Assembly (NCBI GenBank): GCA_019671135.1
Contig: JAHRHY010000022.1
Coordinates: forward strand, 248,001 to 312,000
Direction: 5' to 3'
Length of the DNA stretch: 64,000 bases
Origin: Linnemannia hyalina
Taxonomy: Eukaryota > Mortierellomycota > Mortierellomycetes > Mortierellales > Mortierellaceae
In this document: positions 24,359 to 34,920 of the stretch, piece after piece
Layout of the letters: every line of letters starts with the position of its first letter
Numbering within the stretch: the stretch's first letter is position 1
Position numbers and translations under genes: made by a program
Notes under the pieces: model-generated
What the model was told of the DNA's origin: nothing
Databases searched by the model: none
The model's input: only the letters and a program-made list of their open reading frames with translations

Positions 24359-25235
24359 CATACACGGAGAAAAAAAAATATTGCTAGCCGCAGAACTGAA
24401 GGGATTGACTGCAAAGTAATGCAAAAGCAACAGGGGGAAGGAGGGGGGGTGAATGGGATGGGATGGATGGGATGGGTGGATAGCCATGCGTGCTACCATG
24501 CACTCACACACACACTGCACAACGAGAGTCTAGAAAAGTGTCGTGTGGGTGTGGCGCATGCAATGGATTGGTGGGTCGTGTCTGTTTTTTTTGCTGTTGT
24601 CTCTCATGTTCTGCGCCTGTGCAGGACAGAACAGCTAGCCCGTCCTTTCCCGTCCTTTCTTACAGGTTATCCCCCTCTTCACATATACTTGACAAGAAAG
24701 AAACAAAACAAAGAAACAACAGAAACACACCCATAGATACACTGAAGATAGTGAAAAAGGAGTGAGAGAGAAAGGGCAGGGTAAGGGGCAGGGTAAGGAG
24801 CAGGGCCAGCCAACCGCAATATCGTCGCTTCCTCTTCTTGTTGTTACTAATCCTCGGTAACAAGCCCGATGGTGGGCAGCGGGGGAGAAAATACTCAAAA
24901 ACAATCGGTCCGTCACCATTTTGTCCCATGGGCGACATGTCTCTTCCTTTCCTCATTCAATTGCATACTGCTCGCTCCTTTTTGTCACCTCTAATATGGA
25001 ACTGTCGAACGTGAAGGAAGAAAGAAGCCTTGTTTTCATCTTCAAGGAAAGAGAAGAAGCTTATTCTCATTCCCCCGTCCTTTACACATTTGCTCTCAAG
25101 CCATGTCCCAATCTTCTCCTTGTTTTCTTTACCGTTTGTTGTCTTTTACACAAGGTCGTGTGGTGTCGTGCAAGAAAAAAAACGAACCCTTGCCAACAAA
25201 AATGAAAATAAAAGAGGCATGAACACACAGGCCAC

Positions 25236-25262
25236 TTTTTTTTTTTTTTTTTTTTTTTTTTT
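25236..25262. repeat. T27 homopolymer
   Basis: Twenty-seven consecutive T on the plus strand in non-coding sequence; on the minus strand this is a poly(A) run. Confidence 0.9.
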
Positions 25263-26411
25263 GCCGCACCCTGCCTCGCATATTGAATGCCCCTTTTTCC
25301 CACTTTTCCTCTCTTTCTCCCTTTTCTTGCTACAGTGCTGCTTGCCTTTAGAACCTCAGCTAGCTTGCTGACAGGACACAATGGCACTAACCACACAAAC
25401 CAAAAGGAGGAAGCACACTCTGTTTCGCAACACACTTGCTTTTTTTTTTGTCCCTCCCCTCAATGTCTCTCCTCTCTGTTCGTCCGTCCCCCTTTTTGTC
25501 CGTTGCACACCAAAACGACCCAACCCAACAAGATAGATAGCGATTTGACTCGAGAAATAGGCGCCATCGTCCTCGATTGCGACAATGTCAAGAACAAGAC
25601 AACATGCAACATCGAAGGGGTTGAAGGGGATATGAAAGGGGAGGGAGGTAGTGAAATGAATGAAGTCAGAGAGGGGCTCACTTTGTAGTGTTGTAATGGA
25701 ATATGGTATTTTTCCACCCAGAGATAAAAGAAGAATAGAATGCGCTGGCCGAAGCGAGCGGGAGTTTTGGACCTTAGGCCTGGCCAGTTAATCAGCTTAT
25801 AGGTCAGCCAGGTAAGACGGACTAGAGTGGGCCGTGTCATGCTTGTCATGATACAAATAAACAAAAGAACTAAGGAAAACAAAGTTTCCGTGATAAATTG
25901 GCCTATTTCATCATAACACACCATGGATGAGCTTTTCCTCCATCCCTCAGCCTGCAAAGTAATACTTGATGATGATTGTCCTTGATGATAGATAGATAGC
26001 ATCAAATGGCTAGTGCCACCGCTTCCTCCGTGTGTTCGTTAAACATATGAGGACAAGAGAGAATAAACAGGTGATTTCTGCAAGGGAAACAGAAGAAAAG
26101 GAAGAAAATGATACATAGGCAATGATACTCATCCCGTACCAGTTTTTATGGACCGAGGGATAGTCAAAAAGTAAAAAGGAAAGACTAGAAGGAATCTGCC
26201 ATCGGGGCTGAATGACAAGTGATAGAGACAGGGCATAACCCCAACCTATCCCCCAATTTGTGTATGTAAGCGCCACCTTAGTTTCCATTCGTCTCCTTTT
26301 TTTCACAACAGAAAAAATCAAAAATGAAACACCCGCCTCCACTCCTCTTGCATACAAAAATGAAAAGATGAAGAAAGTAGAAGGGTTCTTAGATTTGATG
26401 AGGTGACTTAC

Positions 26412-26978
26412 TGGTTTGTGGGTATGTGAATATTGGATGGTAGTACAACAACGGGCAATCGATGATGTGATCGTGTGAGGAAAGTTGGAGAGGTATGTCG
26501 TATGTGTGTGTCCTAGGAGGAGGAGGTGTCGTCGTTGTATGTTTTTTTTTTTTTTTTTTTTTGGAGGAAGTGCGTTAGTTAGTGCGACAATGTGAATTAT
26601 CGTGTTGTTGAGGGAAAGGAATTGAAGGGAAGGGTATCGTATGGTAGGGTGTTGTGGGGTATGTAGAGGAGTAGTGTTGACAGCCGAATGGTGGTAGTGG
26701 GTGGGCGTTGAATGGAGAGAATGAGTCGTGAGAGTGGGAAGGTGAATGAGTCGTGAGAGCGGGAAGGTGAACGAGTGAAAAGGATAGAAAAGGGAGGAAG
26801 GTGAAGGAGTGAATGGCAGAGGAAGAAAGACAGCTGAAGTGAGAGAAGGGAATGTGAACGAGGACAAAGAAAAAGGAGAAAGGGAATAATAATAATATGT
26901 GAAGGCAAAGGAGAAAAAAAGAAAGGGATAGGAAAATTGGTGTTGAAGAGAGCGATTGCGATTGACCCAATTGCTTTT
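26412..26978 (-). other. ATG-free pyrimidine leader exon with splice donor
   Basis: On the minus strand about 565 nt contain no ATG, while ATG is frequent on the opposite strand. The block ends at a consensus donor GTAAGT reading down from 26411. It contains a 21-base A run (T21 on the plus strand at 26542-26562). It is likely a 5' untranslated exon of a leftward transcript whose coding part is not evident; VTC, 3.2 kb further left, is the nearest recognised gene. Confidence 0.4.
26542..26562. repeat. T21 homopolymer
   Basis: Twenty-one consecutive T on the plus strand within the leader-like block. Confidence 0.9.
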
Positions 26979-27507
26979 CATGTTCAACCCCTTTTTGTTG
27001 TTTTTTGCACCATCAACCACTAGCACTTTGACCCCACCCTGTTAAGCATATTTTTTCTTCTTTGATCGTGCCATTTTCTGGAGAGTAATAGTGAAACCTT
27101 CCAGCCCACAGCCCAGCCAGTCGTCCACCCAGCCAGCCAGCCGGATCCCTATCCCATCTCTTCCTCTCATGCTGGTCCCGTGCTCAGGTGGTCCGTTGCA
27201 AACGTACCATCACACTAGTACCTTTTCTTCGCTCTGTTCCCTCTGTTCATCTGTCACTCAGTCACGACGAATTAGCCCCGGTGTTCATTCATTTACTTTG
27301 AAGGGAAAAAAGCCAACAGAAGGTCCAGAATGCTCCTGAAGGGAAAGATACACAGGAAAAGTAACAATGCCTCTCGCTTATTCATTTTTTTTTTTGGATC
27401 GCCGCAGTCTGATTAGCCACACCTTGCTGTTGATTGCTGCTGTGGTCTTTATCGTTGACTGGTCTTCAGTTGGTGATTGGGGGGGAGGAGGGTGGGAGGT
27501 CTCTTAC

Positions 27508-27831
27508 CTTGCTATCGTTGTTGCTGTTGTCGATGCGATGTTGTTGATATGATGTTGTTGTGAAGATGTATGGAGAAGGATGGATGATCGGGTATGCTGG
27601 AAGGAGGGGGGTGATGGTATGCGAGTATGTACGAGGAGTGAGTGGATAAATGAGAGTTAAGTATGAATGAATGCTGATATGAATGGGGTATGTGGGTGGA
27701 GATGAGTGAGAAGGGAGGTATGGCTCGATATGTATATGAAGAATGAAGGTGCGTGCTTAGAAAACAAAAGAAAAGACTAGAAACAAGAAGAAGAAAATGG
27801 GAAGAGGAGGGAGGATCGATGAACAGGTCCC
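27508..27831 (-). other. ATG-free 5' leader exon with splice donor
   Basis: About 320 nt directly downstream of a TATA box contain no ATG on the minus strand but more than twenty on the plus strand. The block is rich in C/T/A, includes CAACAACA motifs typical of fungal leaders, and ends in the donor AAG|GTAAGA reading down from 27507. This is the clearest promoter-plus-first-exon in the window without an adjacent coding gene. The recognised gene downstream on this strand is VTC, 4.3 kb away. Confidence 0.5.
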
Positions 27832-27839
27832 CTTTTATA
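27832..27839 (-). promoter_or_regulatory. TATA box (TATAAAAG)
   Basis: TATAAAAG on the minus strand immediately before the ATG-free leader exon. Spacing and sequence match the TATA boxes before the KRE9-like gene and the M13 peptidase gene. Confidence 0.5.
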
Positions 27840-28039
27840 GCTGTTGTTGCTGTGCGCATTCACTATTATCATTGTTGGTCTGAATGAGCAATGCCTCATC
27901 GACGGTGTATGTATATGTGTCCCCTGCCCATCCATCGTTGCCCTTCAGAATTGAATGGTTCTTATTCAAAAGAGGGCGGAGTATAACTATGTGAAAAAGT
28001 AAGGAATGAATGAAATGCACGATAGTCAATGGTTTCTAT

Positions 28040-31000
28040 TTTACTGAATGAGTAACATATTGAATATCCTTTTCCTTGTGCGGGACGAATCGTGTGCGTG
28101 AGTGAGGACGAGACGCCAACCCCCTCTTTTTCTTTCTTGCACGACAGGGACAAAAGACAGAACAGATGCTGATCCTCCTCCCGTCGTCCCCATCCTTGCT
28201 TTCTAGACACCTTAACTAGCCTACCATTGTCGCATGGCACACGCTCTTTGCAGATCAGTGGCTACCTGTATTTCTGCTAGACCATGTATCCCTCCCATCA
28301 GAAAATGAAACTGATAAAGTATTTAGGCAAGGGCCATCAGGAATCAAAAAATACCCATCACTTGGTACCTTAAGAACATCAATCACTTGTTTCTGGAAGC
28401 CTTAATATGCAATCATCAGACGATACTCGCGAAGAGTTACCTAGCAAGATACTTGTACTTGCCGTCCATCTCTTACAAGGAAGTTCAGATACTGAGAGAG
28501 AAAGTGATACATTGCGTGCATTCATTCAAATATCAGTGGTCTCCCATCTCCTTGTACCTTTTGCTTGCTTTGGACTAACATGACTGATCCCCAACCCTCC
28601 AATGCTTTAAGCCCACTCTCTCCCCCTCACAGATACTGAAAACCTTTCCCACCACCCTTCTCGAAGACTGTCTGTCTATCTCGTTCACAGCTACTTCCAG
28701 GACGGAATACGAAGAAAAAAGTGAGGATTAGGAAACGATATCGCTGGCTGTTCACTTGTTGGATGTGAAAATATAAGCGAGGCGGAGAACGAAGGCGAGC
28801 GAAGGGAAAATAGCCCTGTCATCCTAATCGTCTCTCACGCTTCTTTGTTCTTCCTAGAGAACCTCGCTGTCCCTTTCTACTTCACCAAAAGTCCCGACGG
28901 ATCGACCGATCGACCGATAGCGACCAAGGTGTTTAGCGTTGCCTCAATTGCTTTTTAGATATTCGTGCTTGCTCGTTTGTTACCCACTTTGTCTCACACA
29001 CACACACGAGCATACTCAAACACTCAACGGACAACAAAAACCCTGGCCTTAACACCTTGTTCAACTCAATTAAAAGGCGTTAGTTTTTTTTCGTTTCTTT
29101 GTGCAACACCCACACGATCGCGGTTGACTCTCGTTGGCCAGCAAGAGCGTCTCCCTTCGTGCCAAAATGCTCTTAGACCCTGTCTATTACTCCCTCGCAC
29201 TTAGTACTTCTCATGGCACGGGTGGGATTCAGTGACAATCAGGCGAAATGAGCTGATACTGTATGAGTGTATTGCTCATCATACTTTTGTTTGAAAAGAT
29301 GAGAGTGTCTCTTGAGTCAACCATGCGCACTCTCTCACTCACGCCAATAAAGAGCACTTTATTCTTCTCTTCGGAGTCCCTTCATCATGAGTGTGAGAAT
29401 AAAACTTTACTCGGACCACAATAAGGGGCGGCGTGGAGTAACACCACTTGAGTTTCCTCATTCTTATTCTTTATCAGTCGGTCGCATTTGGAGCGACATG
29501 GTACAGTTACCGCCTTGTTTTCATGTTCGCGGTAATTCGCCCTAACTATACCCTCTCTTCCATATTCTCCGTGTTCGTAGATGTATATGACATATTGTTT
29601 TGTATGGCAAGAGCTATGGTCGAATATTGGCCACTGGATGAACAAGGTGGTCGCAATGATCTCAACCATTGGGTCAAAATAAATGGTCGACCATGCCCGT
29701 TTTTTAATTCCTAGGAGGAATGACCTCGGCATTGCCATGTATAGCCCGAGTCCAGCCTCTGCTTCCCGTCCGTTCGTCACGGTCATCTACGATCAGTTTC
29801 CGAGTTGTCTATGACGTCTCATAGGGACATGTCAATATACAGTTTGCATGGAGGCAAAGGAGAGCGTCGACAGCTTTGACGGAAGAAGGGGTTATGTACA
29901 AAACCAATGATATCCCAGGTCGGCAAGAGAGAGAGATAGATAGATGGACGAACAAAAAACAGGAACAACGCTTCTCCCTTATTTCTCTGGTTGAGAATAG
30001 ACAATTGAGAACGTCCCATCTGTCGATACGCCTTTTCGTTTCTTGTTTCTTTTTCTCAAGCTGTCAACCTACTTGTGCACGGATGGTGGGATCCACTCTC
30101 GGTCCTTCACTTCCCCACTCGTCCGCTATTGTCCTGACAAAATAGTAACTGGTTGATAACAACGTTCATGAGTACCAAAGTAGGACAGCCATACCCAGAT
30201 TTATCCACGATAAGAGTATTCAACAAGAACTCTCTTTTCAGACCCTAGCTAGCACTGGACTCGACCCAGGCCAACTCAATTGCTCCTAGAAAAGGAGTGC
30301 CTGCTCGACAACCCCCAGAACAAAGTAAAGCGATGGTGTCACATGTACTGAAGAACAGGGTCAAGAAGGTAATGAATGACTCTTCTTTGCTCTTCCGATC
30401 ACGCAACAGTAAACAAGGCAGCTTGACGACTCGACACAATAAGATTCAAAAGGGCTATTTCAAAAGACGATATCTTTGTGTGCTATCGATCTTCACATTG
30501 TGTATACTTTTAATAAAGGAGCAGAGAGGCCGATGATCACCATCAACATCGCAACTGCCAACAGAACAGTCGAAACTTCTACAGTAGAATGTATATCCTC
30601 GTTTCCCTAACCTCTTCCAACTCCCTTCCTTCATTCCCCATCAAAAAAGCAAACTGTCAAAACGTGCTGCAGCAAAAAAAAATCAAAGATAAAAACGACA
30701 AGTGTAGTTTGATGTTTGGCTCCATCTCTTCCCCTCTCATTCTCATGCGAGCAGGGGAGGCGCAATGGGTGGGCGCAAAGTTCCCACATGCCTTCTCTCT
30801 TAATTCGCATCCTATGGTGACCCTCCGTTGCGCCATACATAAGATGAAAGTACTCTTTCACAGATACCTTTGTTTGACAATCGGGTTCTCGCGCCACCCA
30901 TGAATGGTGTGCATCGCGAACCAACCAATTTTCTTTGCGTCTCTCTATGCCACCCCGCACACTCTGCAATCCACTACACGCACGCCACTTTTTTCTCTCT

Positions 31001-33030
31001 TCGAGAAAAAAAGCGAGGGAAAAAAGAAATGATGACGACCAAGCATGAGCATGAGGAGGAGGGAGGGGGGCCATGGTGAATCTCGAAAGTGGGTTTGTGG
31101 GTTTTTACAAACGACGCTCTAGAACGTCTTTTATTACTTACAGGATCGCGTTTGGATGTGCGTGCGTGGGAGGCGAGGAGTGCAGATGCGATCAGTGCTC
31201 AGAACCATTGCAATTATTGATTGCTTTGATGGCCCCTCTCTCTTCCTCTCTTTCATTCACACACAGACACGTACAGTACTATCTTCACTTCCGTCTCTTA
31301 CACATATTCATATAACCAAAATGAAAGGGACATCTGAGGAGGATGTATTCCTTTATCAATATGGAACAACAAGTGAACATATGCATACATAGAGATATGT
31401 ATTGCACAAACACGCGATTGACACCATTTCTCACGCTACAGGTGCAGCCAGTGTGAGCAAAGTGCATTGTGCATTGGGCATGTGTTATGGGCGCAGGGAT
31501 GGCTGAATGGTGCAAGAGGCACTGGATGGATGCGGGTCCCTCCTCATTTCTTTACTCCTATCTCTTTCTCTCCTTCGGCGTTTGTGGGAAACGACAAACA
31601 ACGACAGCCGGCACCTCAAAAGCTGGACTGCAGACAGAAAAGAAAGTAAAAGAGCTATGCCTGTCATATGTGATTTCTCTTGACGGTCGTTTGTTTTGAA
31701 TCTCCTTTTCAAGTTTACCCCAGATATATTTATTTTTCTTTTCCAAAGGCGCAACGCACAACCATTCGTTCGTCTTCTTTCTCTCCGTCCGAATTTGGAG
31801 CCCATCTTCTTTGGCTAGAGGTGGAGCGGAGGAGGAGTTGGCTACTTGGGGTTGGCTGTTTTCTTTCGTTGTTCGCTGTGGGCCTTGAGGGCCATTGTCG
31901 TTCCTTCATTTTTCATGAATTTGTCGATGTTTGAAAGAAAAAAAAACCAACTGACAGTAGCACCCTTCCTTCTCCAGCCTGTCCCCAAAAAGTTTGTGCC
32001 CCTCTGTCCTCCTGTGTTTATCTTGGATAACGAAAAATGGCCTCTTTTGATTCACTGTCGAAGACACATACATTCGAAGGGAGTTCCTTGGCCCGGCTAT
32101 GGGAATGCTACCCCTTTTGTAATGAGGGTCGGTCTGTCTACGATACAACTTTTTGTCCATGTCGATTCTCGTTCATTCTCGTTCATTTATTTTTTTTGTC
32201 TCTGAAATTTTTCTTGACCGAGGGCGTAAAAAAAAGAGTAGCAGATTGAGGATGCACACCCGGGGATACTCGTCCGCACCACTAGTATTCAAGAAAGGCA
32301 TGAAGAAACAGCCCAAGGTATTCAACCGCATGTATGATTCCTTTTCTCTCTCTCTCTCTCTCTATTTCCTTCTTCTTGTAGGTTACCGATGTGTAGCGCA
32401 TGGCCATGGGCGGATCGATCTTTATTTTTTTTGATCAGACTCAACTACACACACTGTTGGTGCTGTTTGGCCACCAACCTTGTTTACAATGTCCTCCTCG
32501 CTCTGTCCGCTCTCTTTGTTGACACAAAGAGCCTCCCTCTTTGATGATACCAAAGTAAATAAGGTTAGTTCTCTATCGCAAAAATTGCACTGCTGGACAA
32601 TCGTTCTAGCCAATCAACGACGCACGTGGGCCGCACGACTGGACAACACTTGCCCTAATCTGGGTAAACAGATGTTGTTGACACGATTAGCGTTGGTGGC
32701 TTCAATGCGGGCGAGACTATCTGCTGTATGCCTCTTTTGTCGAATGGATTCGGCGGAGAACGAAGATGGGGTTGTGGATGATTAAGGAGGAAAATGGAGA
32801 TCGGCGAAGAGAGAAGGATAGAAAGGAGGGTAGAGGTGGGCGAATGGACGAGGAATTGGCCGGATACCATTTTTTTCATTTGAGTTTGATGGCCATAGTT
32901 TTGGGTTGCAAAGCAATGGGGTAAAATTATCCGGATCGAACATTTGTCCATACGTTGCTAACCAACCAACAACACCTTCATCAAAGGGACACAACACGGA
33001 TAATTGTGATGCGATACGATCAGCAGAATA
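28040..33030. other. Gene-poor interval, no recognisable genes
   Basis: About 5 kb without an open frame that resembles a known family. Overlapping frames near 29385-29786 are open on both strands but show no coding character I can defend. No repeats of note beyond short microsatellites. Confidence 0.45.
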
Positions 33031-33253
33031 TCAACAATAGAAAAAGTAAGCCGACGGACCGATCGACCACTTTCTTTTTCTTGTTACTTATTTCCGGAAA
33101 AAAAAAGATAGGAGAAAAAGGAGGGCCGACCACTTGGATTTTTTTTCCTCCATTTTTCACGCACCGACCTCCGTCCCCCCCTCCTCCCCCCTTTCACATT
33201 CACGTTCATATCCACACTCGCCTTCTTGTTCACCTTGCTGCAGCAGCAGATCG

Positions 33254-33427
33254 ATGGGAAAGAGCAAGCAAACGAGGGTACCCTACAAGGCAGTGGTGGA
33301 CGGGTGCTTGAGAGGACATAAACTGTATTACAAACAGAAGTACCGGGGAACTTGGGAAAGTGCTGACCTTGGCTGCTTCGTATTCCGTAGATTCGCGCTC
33401 GACACCATACCTAGGATGGTATGGTAA
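33254..33427 (+). CDS. Small hypothetical protein (57 aa), candidate
   Basis: The ATG at 33254 follows about 230 nt without any ATG, the last 130 nt being CT-rich, the same leader style as the firm genes here. The product starts MGKSKQTRVPYKAVVDG and is basic and aromatic (LRGHKLYYKQKYRGTW, then FVFRRFALDTIP). There is no signal peptide or membrane segment and I recognise no family. A possible donor (ATG|GTATGG) just before the stop means this could be the first exon of a longer gene. Leader plus composition favour a real gene; the short length argues for caution. Confidence 0.33.
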   Translation: MGKSKQTRVPYKAVVDGCLRGHKLYYKQKYRGTWESADLGCFVFRRFALDTIPRMVW

Positions 33428-34454
33428 AAGCCGGAAGGACATGAGCTAGACAACTACCTAAACAAAGGCTATCCGTGAACTCTGATCCGTGGAGACGAGT
33501 CTGTGGCGAGTGTCTGGGCGTGAAAAGGATGCATTGCATTGTTGTTTGTTATGATTAATTGAAGGCAGGCATGGATGGTCGAAGAGTGCTCTAGTACATA
33601 CATAAAAGCGTCATGCACATGCATCACAAAAGGGACTTTTCTGTTTAGAAGAAATTAAGAGGTAACCTTTGAAGCTACCCCCCTTTCTAATCTCATCTCT
33701 CATTATTTTTCAATGAATTAGAAAGAGCTAGTGCAAGGACAACAAAAACCCATTGTCACTTTTTCTGTCGTGTGAGCAACTTTTTACTTGCTCGAGTCTC
33801 CATCAAGGTCCGTTCCAGTTTTCTTGTCGCGTGAGGTTTCTTGTGTTCGCTTTTCGTTTGTTTGTTTTCTTTGTGTTCACTTGTCAAAAACTCTCCTTAG
33901 ACTACAAAAAAAAAACATACGATGTCATCTCTGCGCTTCTACCCTGCATCAACCCGAGAAGAAACCATCAAAATAGGAAGACAAACAAAGAGACAGAAAA
34001 AGGCAGACGAACATGAGGGCGAATAAGAAGTACCAGATAGGACATCGTGCGCCCAGAAATGACCATGATTGGATCTCATAAACCGCACACCCTGTCCCAA
34101 AACAACAGAAACGGGACAACAGGGCGAACTCTAAGCGGGTTTGAACTATGGGCGCTCGATTGAAGGAAACCTAATAGCAAAAACAACCCAAGCACAACCA
34201 AAAAAAATTGCTCGTGTGAGCACAAAGACGAGGGATACGGCAAGCGTCGGATGGCAAAAAATGCAGTGAATTTTTTTTTCCTCAGGCGATCACAATCGCC
34301 ACTTTGCTGGTCATTTCGCTTAAGGCATAGAAAACCATAAGGTTGAGAGACGAGAAATCACCTGCTTGCGGAAGATTGAATTGGATAAACTACCGCGATC
34401 ACCTTCATAATACTAAACACAGCTATCTTACACTTCTGCTACTGTTTTCCCGCC

Positions 34455-34458
<4 letters not shown>

Positions 34459-34496
<38 letters not shown>
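34459..34496. repeat. (CT)n microsatellite
   Basis: About eighteen uninterrupted CT units between the small ORF and the 3' end of the transporter gene. Confidence 0.95.
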
Positions 34497-34499
<3 letters not shown>

Positions 34500-34920
34500 C
34501 TCCCATTCGACTATCGGACTAGCCCCAACTCTCTCCCTCCATCGATCCATCCTGTAAGCCCGCAGGAGACAGTGCATAACCATGAGTCAGCAACAAAGAA
34601 GGAACAACAACACGTTTTCGTATCTTTTTTATTCAGTACCAGATCATTATTGTTATTACGTGTGAAAAAAAAGTAGGGGTCGTCTTGTCGTTTTCTATGG
34701 GGAGTGAGTGGGGATTGTGTTGTGTTGTGTTTTGTTTGTTTTTAGACCTAGGAGGCATCACTATCGTTATCTAGCTGTCGTCTGATCATGAATATCGCGT
34801 TTTCCTTTTTCTAAACTCGTAGTCCCGTCAACAGTCCTTTTTCTACCGATCTACTTTCCTCCCTCTCCCGACGCATCCCTCCCACCCCGACCTACCACTT
34901 TCTACTTCCACCTTCCTAAC

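Noticed and set aside
26010..27026. 338-codon minus-strand open frame
   Set aside because: Pyrimidine-rich sequence open in three frames with homopolymer-coded Lys and Phe runs; fits a 5'UTR exon better than a protein.
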